From: Sternotherus odoratus
Lineage: Eukaryota; Chordata; Testudines; Kinosternidae
Direction of reading: 5' to 3'
DNA: 64,000 bases
Assembly: GCA_032164245.1 (NCBI GenBank)
Contig: JAVMKO010000036.1
Span: forward strand, 496,001 to 560,000
The notes under the pieces: generated by a model
Told to the model about the DNA's origin: nothing
The model's database searches: none
Seen by the model: only the letters and a program-made list of their open reading frames with translations
Made by a program: the position numbers and the translations under genes
Part shown: positions 1 through 11,110 of the stretch, one piece after another
Numbering within the stretch: the first letter of the stretch is position 1
Layout of the letters: each line of letters opens with the position of its first letter

Positions 1-189
1 AAGTGCAGAAGATGGGGTCCAATGAAGCATCTACCTCTCAGCTGCATCTACCTCAGAGCTGTGACCGCACACTACAAGCCATCCCAGAAGCATGTTGAAG
101 TGGTCCAGCAGCTGCCCTGTCCAATTCTCATCTGGGCTCGTTGTATAACTAGACCCTTCTTGTTCCTGCTGGCTTGTGACTCCTTTGGC

Positions 190-450
190 TCTCAGGGTAT
201 GTCTATACTGCAATAAAAATCCACAGCACTGAATCTCACAGCTTGGGTCTATTGACTTGGGCTTGCAGAGCTCAGGCAGTGGGGCTAAAAATTGGTGTGT
301 AGACACCCCCTGCTCCCACCACCCCCTGGGTTTCAGAGCCTGGGCTCTATCCAGAGCCCAAACATCTACACTGCAATTTACACATCTAGCCCTGAAACCT
401 GAGCCCCACAGGCTTGGTCAGCTGACCGGGGCTTGCTGAGGCAATGCTCT
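190..450. repeat. Relic of a non-autonomous DNA element
   Basis: The stretch begins with a 'gtctatactgcaataaaaa' segment and later has 'catctacactgcaatttac', a pattern typical of MITE-like repeats in turtle DNA whose ends read 'TCTACACTGCAATT'. The ends are too degraded to place borders or a target-site duplication. The family call is from memory. The rest of 1-1730 has no convincing exon. Confidence 0.35.
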
Positions 451-1734
451 GGGAGTCTTCTTGGAGTGGAGATGTGCCCTCAGCTCTCCCAGTGCAGCCT
501 GGAGTCAAAGTCTGCATCAGACTCCCTGGAGCAGTTAAAATCCTCTGGGTGTTTCTAATACACTGATCACCAGAATATCCAGATATTCTCTGAGGGAGGA
601 ACTGGAAACTGTTCTAAATCCCTCACTGTCGCTCCAAACAAAGAATGCCTCAATGCATTTTCGCCCACCCCCTTCTTAGCTGTGCTATCTTTTTCACCAG
701 TGTTCCCTTTCGGCAGCCTGCTCCTGTATGCATTTACAGTTCTGTCCAGGAGAATCCTCCTCCTAGCTACAGCCATGACTACTAGCCAGTTTCCAGCCTG
801 GTTTCCTTGACTACAGTAAAGGGTGTTTGAGCCATTCACAAAGCCACAGGGTTGAGGGGGAAGGGCTGCAGCACTATCTGGCCAGCCCAGTTTGCAGTGC
901 AGCCCGTGTGCACTGCTCCAGGGAATCATGCTAGGCCCCTACCAGCAGCAGTCACCGCTTAGCTTCACCAGCGCTAATAGAGAGCAGCTGCTGTGTCCCC
1001 CAGAGATGCTGTGGAGGGAAAGGCAGGCAAAGAGAAAGGAACAGGTGATGGAGAGGTGAAGGAGCACTGCAGAGACCCCTGGGCACCAAGGAAGACCCCA
1101 GGCGAAAAGAGAGGGCAATGGAGGATGAAATCAAAGGTCTCTGTGCTCAGCTTTGTCTCAGCACCAGCCAGTGGTGCGAGCGGCAAGTCCCCTATGAATC
1201 AGCTTTACCGTGTCTGCAATGGGAGTTTGCACTGGTGAAGATACGCCAGCATTGGAAGTCAGTGAAGTCGATCCCCAGCCTAGGCAAGGCCAAGGAAGGG
1301 AGGGAAGAAAGAATAAACTGACCATGTGAAACAGAGTGAGGGGGAGAGCGGCCAAGAGGCTGTGCACCTGGGGGGAAAAGCAGCAGTCCTGCCAAAGGAG
1401 GGGACACAGGTGACATGAAACGTTCCAATGCAAAGAGAGCTGGAGTCAAAGTGTCCAATGTGAGATGCCTCTCTGGGTATCAGTCTTGCTAGACTGAGCA
1501 TCCAGATGGAGGCAGAACAGTGACCCTACCCAGGGCACAAACCCAGAGGAGCTGGACAGAGAGGAAGGAACTCTTCCCCGCATACTAGGGAGCAGGAGAA
1601 AGGTTCCCTCAAACTATCCAAAAGGATCCAAGAGCAGTGACGGAAACTTGAGCCTACAGTGGGAAAGGAAGGAGGGCAGAGACAGCATTGTCCAGCGGAG
1701 CCGCCTGCCAAAGAGGCAGGAACAGACTTGGGGC

Positions 1735-1945
1735 TAGTCTACACTCGAAGTGCAGTGCCACTACACCAATGGGAGAGAGCTCTTCTGGCAACCTAATAAC
1801 TCCACCTCAGTGACAGGTTGTAGTTATCCCATGGACAGCTTTTCACACTGGCGCTTAGGTTGGTATAACTTATGTCACTCAGGAGTGTGTATAAGCCACC
1901 CCTAGGAGCGACATAAGTTACACCACTAAGTGACATAAGTGATAG
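1735..1945. repeat. MITE-like element with internal palindrome
   Basis: It opens with 'ggggctagtctacactcga'. Around 1868-1922 the sequence folds back on itself: 'taacttatgtcactcaggag' is answered by 'aggagcgacataagtta' across a short spacer. This is a common layout for turtle non-autonomous DNA transposons. No coding capacity is seen. The borders are approximate. Confidence 0.4.
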
Positions 1946-1970
1946 TGGGTACAAGCCCTCAGTTACCCTA

Positions 1971-2751
1971 TGTGATGAAGTGGGAATGTTCTGTAATATT
2001 TTTTTAATTCCTTGTGACTGTTTCCCTATGTACTTGCATTGCTACCCAGTAGGTGCAAAAGGGGTAAAAAGCTGCTCTTGGGAGAAAACAGGATACATGA
2101 GATGTTGTGACATGTAACTGTATGGGGTGGTATTAATGGGTCATTAAAGGACTGGCTGAAATTGACCCGTATCAATGAAGGGTCCACAAAAACAATGGGA
2201 TTGAACAATTGATACTTATCCATGGGACTCTCTGGTAGGCAAACTCGGTATGGCTCTGCAGCAGCTGGACAATGGACTGAAAGGTATCAGGTGGCTGGGA
2301 TAAGAGTTAGCACTGGGGAGAGAGGTGGGAGCTCTCACCTGGGACTGAGGAGAAAGGGAGAGCCACAGAGAGAGCGAGCCAAGATGGCTTCAACGGCAGC
2401 ATGGCTCGAGGAAGGGCGCCCTGGCCTGTCTGTGACCAGGTTGAAGTCTGTCTTAACCTTTTCCTCTCGCTGCTAACCGTTGGATTGTCAGATTCTGCAG
2501 CCAGGTGACTAATAACTCACTGCCTTTATTTGAAAAGGCTGCTTGGTGTGGCTGCTAATACTCACGGAGAACACTGCACCCTGAAGGAGCCCAGTACAAA
2601 CCTTCCGCAAGAGTCTGGCTTGACTGGAGTCATGGAGAGAAACAGTGTTTGAAGATGCCAAAAGGCCTAGTTTCTAAGTCTTGGTGGCCATAGGCCTGCC
2701 CCTGTGGAAATGTGAGTTCTTGGGGCCCAGCAAACTGAAGGGGCCTCTCTC
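1971..2751 (+). mobile_element. Possible LTR fragment, invaded by later elements
   Basis: It begins TGTGATGAAGTGGGAATGTT, close to the start of the better-supported LTR at 26762 (TGTGACGAAGTGGG). The sequence runs up to the MITE at 2760 and may continue in the short piece between the MITE and the hAT element. I could not find a matching 3' end or a target-site duplication, so both the LTR call and its extent are tentative. Confidence 0.3.
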
Positions 2752-2759
2752 AAGGGACT

Positions 2760-3133
2760 CAGGGCCGGCGACAGAAATTTGGGGGCCCCCTACTCTGATA
2801 GTTTGGGGCCCCCCCAGCCCAGCCGGGCCCCCTCCAGCCCAGCCGACAGCGGCTGGGGGCCCCCCCAGCCCAGCCGCCCCCCCCAGCCCAGCCGACAGCT
2901 GGCCGCAGCTAGGAGCGAGAGCCCGGGAGCGGGGTGAGCTGCCCTTGCTGCTCCCTCCCCCCCTCCCCGGACTGAGCCGCTGCTGCCGGCCGGGCTCACT
3001 GCTCGGCCAGGGACACGCGCTCGTCCGGGGGAGAGCGGCGCCGGATGACTACGGGTAGAGCTGTACCGGGGCCCCCCTAAAGTGCGGGGCCCGGTACAGC
3101 TCTACCCGTAGTACTCCCCTGTCGCCGGCCCTG
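2760..3133. mobile_element. hAT-type MITE with perfect 8-bp TSD
   Basis: The terminal inverted repeats are CAGGGCCGGCGACAG on the left and CTGTCGCCGGCCCTG on the right. The element is flanked by an exact 8-bp duplication, aagggact, at 2752-2759 and 3134-3141, which is the hAT signature. The 374-bp body is extremely GC-rich, with runs of 'cccagcccagccg' and a short inner palindrome around 'ggtacagctctacccgtagt'. It has no transposase, so it must have been moved in trans. Related copies lie at 5563-6025 and 11888-11993. Confidence 0.88.
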
Positions 3134-3166
3134 AAGGGACTGGTTACAGACTGGGGCATAGACTAC

Positions 3167-4961
3167 CAGCGGTCGCCAACCAGTGGTCCGTGGACCACTG
3201 GTGGTCCGCGAGAAAATTTTGGTGGTCCCTGGAGAAATTTGGACATTATTTGCAATTTTTAGGAAGATAAGTCCCTAGTAAAGGCTTCTTATTTGATAGC
3301 ACTTCAAATCGCGAAAAGTAGAAAGCCGTATACGATTGGAGAAGAATTAATTAAGCCTTGCTTCTTACAAGCCTGTGAAGAGGTTTTGGGGAAACAGGCT
3401 GTCCAGAAACTGAAAGTAATTCCTATGTCCGCTAACACTGTGAAGCGCAGAATTGAAGACATGGCCGAAGATATTGAAAATCAAGTGATTGAAATGGTGA
3501 AAAATTCAACGTTTTATTCAATTCAACTCGACGAATCAACAGACATAACTAACAAGGCAGTTCTCCTTTGTTTTGTGAGGTTTGAGTGTCAAGGAGAGCT
3601 AAAGGAAGAACTCCTCTGTTTGCTCAACTTGCTGGGTAGAACAACCTGCTCTGAGATTTTCGATGCACTTAATGGTTATTTCCGGAGACACAGTATTGAA
3701 TGGAAGAAATGTGTTGGGATATGCACAGACGGTGCCGCAAGCATGACCGGGCATCGTTTAGGAGTTGTTACAAAAGTGAAAGATGTTGGACACCCAGACA
3801 TTTTGTTTACTCATTGTATTATACATCGTGAACAACTTGTGGCAAAAAGAATGTCTCCAGAACTGCACCAAGTACTCTCTGATGTAATTAAAATTGTAAA
3901 TGAAATTCAGCACAAAGCGCTCAATTCTCAAATATTTGAGGCACTTTGTGAAGAAATGGGCTCCCAATATACTCATCTTCTTCTTCATGCTGAGGTGAGA
4001 TGGCTGTTGAGGGGCAAAATACTAACCTGATTGTTCGACCTGCACCAAGAAGTCAAGTTATTCTTCCAGCAGCAAAATAATTCGAAATTCCAAGATCTCT
4101 TGTCCGACGATGATTGGCTAGCCAAGCTTGCATACCTGGCAGATATTTTTTCCACTGTTAAACGAGCTAAACACGTCCTTGCAAGGACAGCTTATGGACG
4201 TGTTCACACTGCGAGGTAAAATGGATGCATTTCAAAAGAAAATATTGCTGTGGCAAATGCGGTTGGCTAAAGAAGATCTGCAAATATTCCTGAATCTTGA
4301 TGAGTATATGAAAGAGGAGGATGTCAACCGACAGGTAATAGCCATTGTTCGACAGCACTTACGGTCGCTCACAGAATCTTTTGGGCGTTATTACCCAAAG
4401 GAAGAGGACCCCAGACATGGCAATATGTGGGTAATGGATCCATTTTCGGCGAAAATTGAAGATAGCAATTTGAGCATGAAAGAAAAAGAAAGCCTAATCG
4501 ATCTATCATCCGATGACAGTCTCAAAGCTAAATTCCACTCGTCCTCATCAAGACATCATTTTTGGCCCTCCGTAAAAAGTGAGTACCTAGTGCTGAGTGA
4601 AAAAGCCATCAAATTTTGATTCCATTTGCAACAACCTATCTGTGTGAAAAGACATTCTCATCTGTTACGGCAATCAAAAACAAGTACCGCTGTTGGCTTG
4701 AAATACAAACGGCTCTCCGTGTTGCAGTGACGTCATTGGAGCCAAGAATCCATAAACTTATTTCAAATAAGCAGCAACAAATATCACACTAATAATTTTG
4801 TTATAATTAAACAAGTGTATTTCATATTAATAAAATGGAACTTTTATGATCATTATTTTATAGATGTTTGTACCTTTTTTAAAAAATTCATGTTAGTGGT
4901 CCGCGGGATTCAAAATTGTGAGTTTAGTGGTCCGTGTGGTCCGAAAGGTTGGCGACCACTG
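3167..4961 (+). mobile_element. hAT transposon (Charlie/ZBED-like), decayed
   Basis: The terminal inverted repeats are CAGCGGTCGCCAACC on the left and GGTTGGCGACCACTG on the right. Subterminal 'ggtccg' motifs are repeated at both ends, as in active-type hAT elements. The interior encodes a broken transposase on the plus strand. The flanking 8 bp (tagactac and gactagac) do not match, so the target duplication has decayed or the border is a little off. It sits 33 bp downstream of the MITE at 2760-3133. Confidence 0.82.
3293..4790 (+). pseudogene. Broken hAT-family transposase
   Basis: An open frame at 3293-4027 carries the hAT catalytic core as seen in ZBED5, SCAND3 and FAM200-like proteins: 'FYSIQLDESTDITNKA' (first acidic residue region), 'CTDGAASMTGHRLGV', and 'THCIIHREQLVAK' followed by 'VRWLLRGK'. 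A TGA at 4028 interrupts the frame. The protein then resumes at 4031-4219, shifts frame into 4128-4619 and ends in another frame with a C-terminal stretch near 4620-4790 that resembles the hAT dimerisation region ('TTYLCEKTFSSVTAIKNKY'). No BED zinc finger is seen upstream. With at least one stop and two frameshifts it cannot make an intact enzyme. The surroundings are AT-rich compared with the host DNA. Confidence 0.85.
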
Positions 4962-5562
4962 GACTAGACCCTGTGGATCCATGACACTTGTCCCAGTGCT
5001 CATGGTCCCTCTAGCAGAGACCCAGCATGTGTGTCTGTCATAGGTGATGGCAGTGCCCAGAATGAATTGCTATATTGGATGCACCCAGACATGTCTGTAC
5101 TTTGGTCTGTTGTAAATGTCACTTTGATCTCTGGCCTGTATGTAACCCAGGGAGTTGGGGCCCCCTAAGCTTCCTGATCCAGGTCAGCCTTCCCCCACCC
5201 ACAGACCTCCTCCGATCTTGCCTACCCTGCTTCTGCCTCTCACCTGAACTGGAAAGCCTGGGCCTAGAAGAGCAAGTAGGGGTGAGAGGGCTGCCATCTG
5301 GTACATGCCGATGGTGCCAGCCCACATGCTGTTGTGGTCAAGAAGGCTTTGCAAAGGTGGCTCTGTTCACCTCCCCAGCTTGGCTGTTCCCACAGCAGCC
5401 TGCAGAGGAGGTGGAGGGGGACGCTGCCTTTTCCTGCTTCCCGCAGGGGTTGGGAGAGATCTGGGAGGGAAGGTTCTCTGTGTGCCCCCTTTGGGCTGCC
5501 TGTGTCCCCGCCAGTCTAATCAGGCCTGCCGGGCTGGGAGAGCCAGAGTGGGGCCCTGGCAG

Positions 5563-6025
5563 CAGGGCTGGCGACAGAAATTTGGGGGCCCCCTACTTTG
5601 ATAGTTTGGGGGCCCCCCCAGCCCAGCCGGGCCCCAGCCCAGCCGGGCCCCAGCCCAGCCGACAGCGGCTGCCCCCCCCCCAGCCGGCACTCCCCTCCCC
5701 CCAGCCCAGCCGACAGCGGATGGGCCCCCCCCCCCCAGCACAGCCGGACCCCCCCCCCCCCAGCCCGCGCTCCCCCCCCCCCTCCCCCGGGCAGCGAGAG
5801 CAGCGTGAGCAGCCCCCCCTCCCCCCAGCGCTGCTGCTGCTGCCCGGGCTCACAGCTGCTGCTAAAGCCAGGCTCGCTTGTCGGGGGAGAGCCGTGCCGC
5901 CTCTTCCCCGCTCTCCAGGTCCAGCGAAAAGGGGGGACACAGGGTACAGCGGTGTACTGGGGCCCCCCTAAAGTCAGGGGGCCCGGTACAGCTGTACCCG
6001 TAGTACCCCCCTGTCGCCGGCCCTG
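5563..6025. mobile_element. Second copy of the GC-rich hAT MITE
   Basis: It starts CAGGGCTGGCGACAG and ends CTGTCGCCGGCCCTG. It shares with 2760-3133 the segments 'aaatttgggggccccctac' and 'gtacccgtagtaccccc...'. It is about 90 bp longer because the C-rich 'ccccagcccagccg' core is expanded. The flanking 8 bp do not match, so the target duplication is lost or obscured by the GC-rich context. Confidence 0.8.
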
Positions 6026-6783
6026 GCCGGGGCCCTCGGGACCAGCTCCGCCAAGGCTGTAAACATGTTTGTTTCATTTCAGTACCTGTGGATCCCGCAC
6101 GGGGCTGGGCTGGAACACACCGTGGGGACCAGAACCGCTGGCCCAGTAAAGATCCTCCACAGTTGGGGAGCCTTGGACCCAATTCCAGAGTGGGGGATGT
6201 CACTGTGGTTCCCCCAAATCCCCACTCCACTGTGCAGTTGCTCTTAGAGCTGGTATTCTTCACTTCCCGTCTAGAACTGTTAAAAAACCCTCCCTGCCCT
6301 GCCCCACTTTAGGCTCCCTCTTGGCATTCCCCATAGTCCTGGGCCATGTCCCGTCCGCTAGTGCGAGCCAGAGCAGCCTTGGGGCTGCTCTAACATGTTC
6401 CCCTTGCTGCTGGGAGACAGGGAATAGCCAGAGCAGCGTCAGCTGGACGGCAGGGCTGCCCCCTCTTCTTGAGGATCATCCGGGGGGGCATCACACCCCC
6501 CCCACACACACACACACGCACTTTCAGACTCCTTTGGGCTGCCAGAGAAGCCTTCAAGAGAGTAAATGAGAACTGGGCCTAGAGAGGCAGTGAGACACAG
6601 GGGACAACACCCCCTGCCCCCAGGACCCCCGCCCCCCAACAGTGGACAGAGCCCATCCCTCTTGAGATCAGAACCAACTGCAACGATCCTGGGAGGTGAC
6701 TGGCTGAGGGGGGGGGGGGGGCCAAGGCAGCCTCTTCCCTCCTCCTCCAGGACTACAATCCCCAGAATGCCTCTGGTCTGAAA

Positions 6784-6984
6784 AGAATCAGAGGTAGCCG
6801 TGTTAGTCTGGAATAGCAGAGGAAACAAAATCCTGTGGCACCTTAAAGACTAACTATAAAGTTTTGAAGCATGAGCTTTCGTGGGCTAATACCCACTTGC
6901 ATCCGACGAAGTGGGTATTAGCCCACGAAAGCTCATGCTTCAAAACTTTATAGTTAGTCTTTAAGGTGCCACAGGATTTTGTTT
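6784..6984 (-). mobile_element. Fold-back Penelope-like 3' end with 14-bp TSD
   Basis: The insertion is flanked by the direct repeat cctctggtctgaaa at 6770-6783 and 6985-6998. Its left part reads, on the minus strand, as a Penelope 3' tail ('ggtgccacaggattttgttt'). Its right part is the same sequence in the opposite sense, giving a palindrome at 6817-6990 with 82-bp arms and a 10-nt spacer (6899-6908). By eye the arms are identical. The same 3' tail closes the GIY-YIG-bearing element at 50884-51862, which is why I assign it to Penelope-like elements. Confidence 0.82.
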
Positions 6985-7639
6985 CCTCTGGTCTGAAACT
7001 GACCTGTGGGACTCTGCCACTGGTGCAGCCATGCCAGGAGGAAAATAAAACAACTCCCCTCCCTCCCCCGCTGCGCGGAGGCTTTTGCTGTTTCTTTCCT
7101 GGTGGATTCAGGCTCAGAAATTTCCACAAGCGGCCCCTGGTTTGGGGTGTCAGGTTCCCCACAAAACAGAGCCAGCCCTGGAGATGAGTAGTGACGCTGG
7201 TCACGATTGATTGGTTCCTAGGAGGGCCCAGGCCAGGTTAGGGCCTCAGGGTGCGAGGCCCAGGGCAAACAAGGGACAAATGAAACACGGGGCTGCTGGG
7301 TAGGATCAGAGGAAGGTGGGAGAACCCTGCAGCAAGATGGATGATCTGCCCCCATGACCTCTCCTCCTGACCTCTGATTGCTTTAAGCCCTGAAGCATGA
7401 TGGTGACCGGCCCTCCTAAAATTGTCCCTGCCGCGAATGGAGATCGCTTCGCTCCTGCGGAGTCATGTGGCCCCAGCTGGATTTTTTGGGAAAAATCTCC
7501 CTTCATAACCCATTCCCTCCGCCCTCCCGCCTATGAGTTTCCTTTGCTTTTCTCTGGGCCTCTCTCCAGTTCAACAACACTTGAACCGGAAGTGAGCAGT
7601 TAAAAGGGGCTCTGCCTTTTGAAATCAGGGCCTGGCCCT

Positions 7640-7770
7640 GCCCTGCTTGGCCTAACAATTTGGGGAAACCGAGGCACAGAGTGGCAACATGCCTTGCCTA
7701 AGGCAGTCCCGGGAGCTGAACCCAGGAGTCCCAGCCCTTTGCCTTGAGCACCAAATGATCTTTATCTGCC
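7640..7770 (-). repeat. MIR/CORE-SINE-like fragment
   Basis: It contains 'ggggaaaccgaggcacagag', a gap, then 'tgccttgcctaaggcagt' and 'ctgaacccaggagtcc'. In this order these are the reverse of the MIR-type tail and core (cctcagtttcccc, accttgggcaag, ggactcctgggttc). Borders are not defined. The rest of 7000-8420 has no exon I can support. Confidence 0.5.
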
Positions 7771-8424
7771 GCCAGTGTCTCCGAGTGCAAGGTGGCGCGG
7801 CGCTGACCAAAGGTGGGATGTTGGAAATTTGGATCCATATTGATTTTATTATTATTAGGTGTATTACGGTAGCGCTTAGGAGCCCAGCCATGGCCCAGAA
7901 CCCTGTTGTGTTGGGTGCTGTACAGACACAGACCAGATGGGCAGGGAGCTTCCGAGCTAAGTAGAAGACAAAGAACAACAGGAGGATTCAGACAGGAGGG
8001 GAGCCCCCAGGGAAATGATTCCCAGTTTTGCACCCGGGTTCCATCTCTGGTGCCCGAGATCCTGGTGCCGGGGGAGATCCTGGAGGCACCTGTCGATTTC
8101 TATGGCTGCCTTCTACTGGAGCCGGGAAGGGCCGGGGCCGGAGATGAGCGGCACCGGAAACGTGCAGCTGTTAATCCGGCATGACGGGGCCCTTTAGCTC
8201 GGTGCCGCCGTCACCTTTTCGTAGCAGGGCCGAGCTGCGGGGGAGGAGCGGTTCCGCCCCTGTTGGCTGCAGCCGGGGGGCCTGTGTTTTGGGGAGAGTC
8301 TGAGGGGGTCACAACAATTGGAACAGGGCAAATTCTAGTCACGATTCCCCCAGCTGTGTGAAGGATTTTAATACATTTCCTGTGCTGAACACCTGTCTTA
8401 TGAGGCTGTGAAAAAAACTGCCAC

Positions 8425-8690
8425 ACCTCGCCTCCAGAGGTGGCTGCATTTCTGCAGCGGGCGAGGGATCCCTGTATAAATGGCCCCCAAGCCCCACCTC
8501 AAAAGTATCTGCTTCTCAGCGCCGGACGATGGATCCCTGTATAAATAACCCCTGTGCTCCACCCCAGAGGTGGCTGCATCTCAGTATTGGGCAAGAGATC
8601 AGTGTAGAAACAGTCCCTGAGCCCCCAGAGGTGGCTGGATTTCTGCACTGAATGAGCAATCCCTGCATATGCATAGAGAGAGAGAGAGAG
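8425..8690. repeat. Array of about four ~64-bp units
   Basis: Four imperfect units each contain a form of 'ccagaggtggctgcatctca' followed by 'gagatccctgtataaa'. Similar arrays lie at 12084-12365 and 44745-45060, and single units at 15080 and 17836. The TATAAA-like stretch in each unit is conserved. The array ends in a short (ga)n tract near 8678. Confidence 0.65.
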
Positions 8691-9169
8691 AGCCTGAGTA
8701 ATAACACTGAGCCCTTAGCATGCAGAGATCACTCTACAAAGGACAGCTGGATCCTTATTCCCATTTAGTAAATGGGGAAACTGAGGCACAGGGTGGGGCG
8801 GGTCCAAGCCTACCCCACTGGCCAGAGGCAGAGCCGGGAAGGTCAGTTACATGCCTGGGATGTTGGAGTGGGGTTGGCAGGACATGGAAGGGGGGGTCCC
8901 TGGGGATATCCAGAGGTGTGAGCCCCATTGCTGGTGGCTGGTGGGGGAAACGGCAGCCCCATAAGTAGTGGCTTTGGGGACTGGGAGCCTCAAGGCTGCT
9001 GGCTGTGGGTGGCACAAGCCGGTTGTGTGCAGTCACAGAGGGGTCCCGTGGGTCACAGTGCAGACGTCTGGGGGACCATGGGGGCATTTGCCGGTGCTGT
9101 GTTTGGAAGCTGGGGGACTGTGCCAGGCATTCTGGGGATGGGGGCGGGTATTGCTGTTGGGAGGGAGCT

Positions 9170-10800
9170 GGGGGGGTATTTAAGGGGCTGTGTGGGGTGG
9201 TGGTGGTGGGCTGTGGGGTATTTGAGGGGATCGTGGGGAGCTGTGGCACATTTGAGCGGGTTGTGGGGGACTGTGCAGGATGTGGGGGGGGCTGTGGGGT
9301 ATTTGAGGGGGCTGTGGGGAGCTGTGCAGGGCATGGGACGCTGTGGGGCATTTGAGGGGTCATGGGGGGCTGAGGTACTTGAGGGGGTTGTGAGGGGCTG
9401 TGGGGTATTTGAGGGGTCATGGGGGGCTGTGGGGTACTTGAGGGGGTTGTGAGGGGCTGTGCAGGGCATGAGGGGAGCTGTGGGGTATTTGAGGAGGTTG
9501 TGGTGGGCTGTATAGGGTATAGGGGGCTGTAGGATACTTGAGGGGGTTGTGAGGGGCTGCGCAGGGCGTGAGGGGAGCTGTGGGGTATTTGAGGGGGTTG
9601 TAGGGGGTTGTGCAGGGTGTGGGATGCTGTGGGGCATTTGAGGGGTCATGGGGGGCTGTGAGGTACTTGAGGGGGTTGTGGGGGGCTGTGGGGTATTTGA
9701 GGGGGTTGTGGAGAGCTGTGCAGGGTGTGAGGGGAGCTGTGGGGTATTTGAGGGGGGTTTGGGGGGCTGTGCAGGGCATGAGGGGAGTTGTGGGGTATTT
9801 GAGGGGGTTGTGGGGGGCTGTGGGGTATTTGAGGGGGTTGTGGGGAGCTGTGCAGGCCATGAGGGGAGCTGTGGGGTATTTGAGGGGGTTGTGGGGGGCT
9901 GTGCAGGCCGTGAGGGGAGCTGTGGGGTATTTGAGGGGGTTGTGGGGGGCTGTGGGGTATTTGAGGAGGTTGTGCAGGGTGTGGGGGGCTGTGGGGTATT
10001 TGAGGGGGTTGTGGGGGGCTGTGGGGTATTTGAGGAGGTTGTGCAGGGTGTGGGGTAGTTGAGGGGGTTGTGGGGAGCTGTGGGGTATTTGAGGGGTCAT
10101 GGGGAGCTGTGGGGTACTTGAGGGGGTTGTGAGGGGCTGTGCAGGGCATGAGGGGAGCTGTGGGGTATTTGAGGAGGTTGTGGTGGGCTGTATAGGGTAT
10201 GGGGGGCTGTAGGATACTTGAGGGGGTTGTGAGGGGCTGCGCAGGGCGTGAGGGGAGCTGTGGGGTATTTGAGGGAGTTGTAGGGGGTTGTGCAGGGCGT
10301 GGGATGCTGTGGGGCATTTGAGGGGTCATGGGGGGCTGTGAGGTACTTGAGGGGGTTGTGGGGAGCTGTGCAGGGTGTGAGGGGAGCTGTGGGGTATTTG
10401 AGGGGGTTGTGGGGGGCTGTGCAGGGCATGAGGGGAGCTGTAGGGTATTTGAGGAGGTTGTGGGGAGCTGTGGGGTATTTGAGGGGGTTGTGGGGGGCTG
10501 TGGGGTATTTGAGGGGGTTGTGGGGAGCTGTGCAGGCCGTGAGGGGAGCTGTGGGGTATTTGAGGGGGTTGTGGGGGGTTGTGCAGGGTGTGGGGGGCTG
10601 TGGGGTATTTGAGGGGGTTGTGGGGGGCTGTGGGGTATTTGAGGAGGTTGTGCAGGGTGTGGGGGGCTGTGGGGTAGTTGAGGGGGTTGTGGGGGGCTGT
10701 GGGGTATTTGAGGAGGTTGTGCAGGGTGTGGGGGGCTGTGGGGTAGTTGAGGGGGTTGTGGGGGGCTGTGGGGTATTTGAGGAGGTTGTGCAGGGTGTGG
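9170..10800. repeat. G-rich minisatellite, ~30-bp unit
   Basis: The basic unit is ctgtggggtatttgaggggg plus ttgtgggggg. It is interspersed with a variant containing 'agctgtgcagggcatgagg'. More than 40 units occupy about 1.6 kb, with the G-rich strand on plus. Both strands show long stop-free frames, a by-product of the repeat; they are not genes. A block with the rare variant 'gtgggctgtatagggtat' recurs about 680 bp apart (near 9502 and 10182), which indicates a higher-order duplication. Confidence 0.93.
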
Positions 10801-10959
10801 GGGTGTGGCTGGAGGGCGGGTGTCAGTGCCAGGACTCGCGGCTGGACTGGGGTGAATGGCTGGAGGGCGGGTGTCACAGAGAACGGGGAAGAGAGCTGTT
10901 CTTTCAAGTCTTGACTCAGGGAAGGGAGTAGGGCCTAGCAGTTAGAGTAGGGGGAGGGG

Positions 10960-11110
10960 CGGGCTGGGAGCCAGGACCCCTGGGTTGTATCCCCAGCTCT
11001 GGGAGAGGAGTGGGGTCAAGTTGTTAAAGCAGGGGGGCTTGGAGCCAGGACTCCTGGGTTCTGCCCCCAGCTCCGAGAGGGGAGTGGAGTGTAGTGGTTG
11101 GAGCAGGGGG
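10960..11110 (-). repeat. Tandem SINE-head segments
   Basis: Two tandem pieces contain 'gagccaggactcctgggttc', 'ccccagctc' and 'gagtggggtc'. This is the abundant motif that also forms the arrays at 18495-18662 and 29535-30005. It resembles the 5' half of a MIR/CORE-type SINE. The following 11110-11880 has poly-G runs and no supported exon. Confidence 0.5.

Noticed and set aside
8040..8190. GC-rich open stretch on plus ('LVPEILVPGEILEAPVDFYG')
   Set aside because: No recognisable family, no splice sites in phase; probably chance.
9170..10931. Open frames over 200 codons on both strands
   Set aside because: They follow the minisatellite period and have repeat-only composition (PHNPLKYPTAP-like or GCGVFEGVVG-like).
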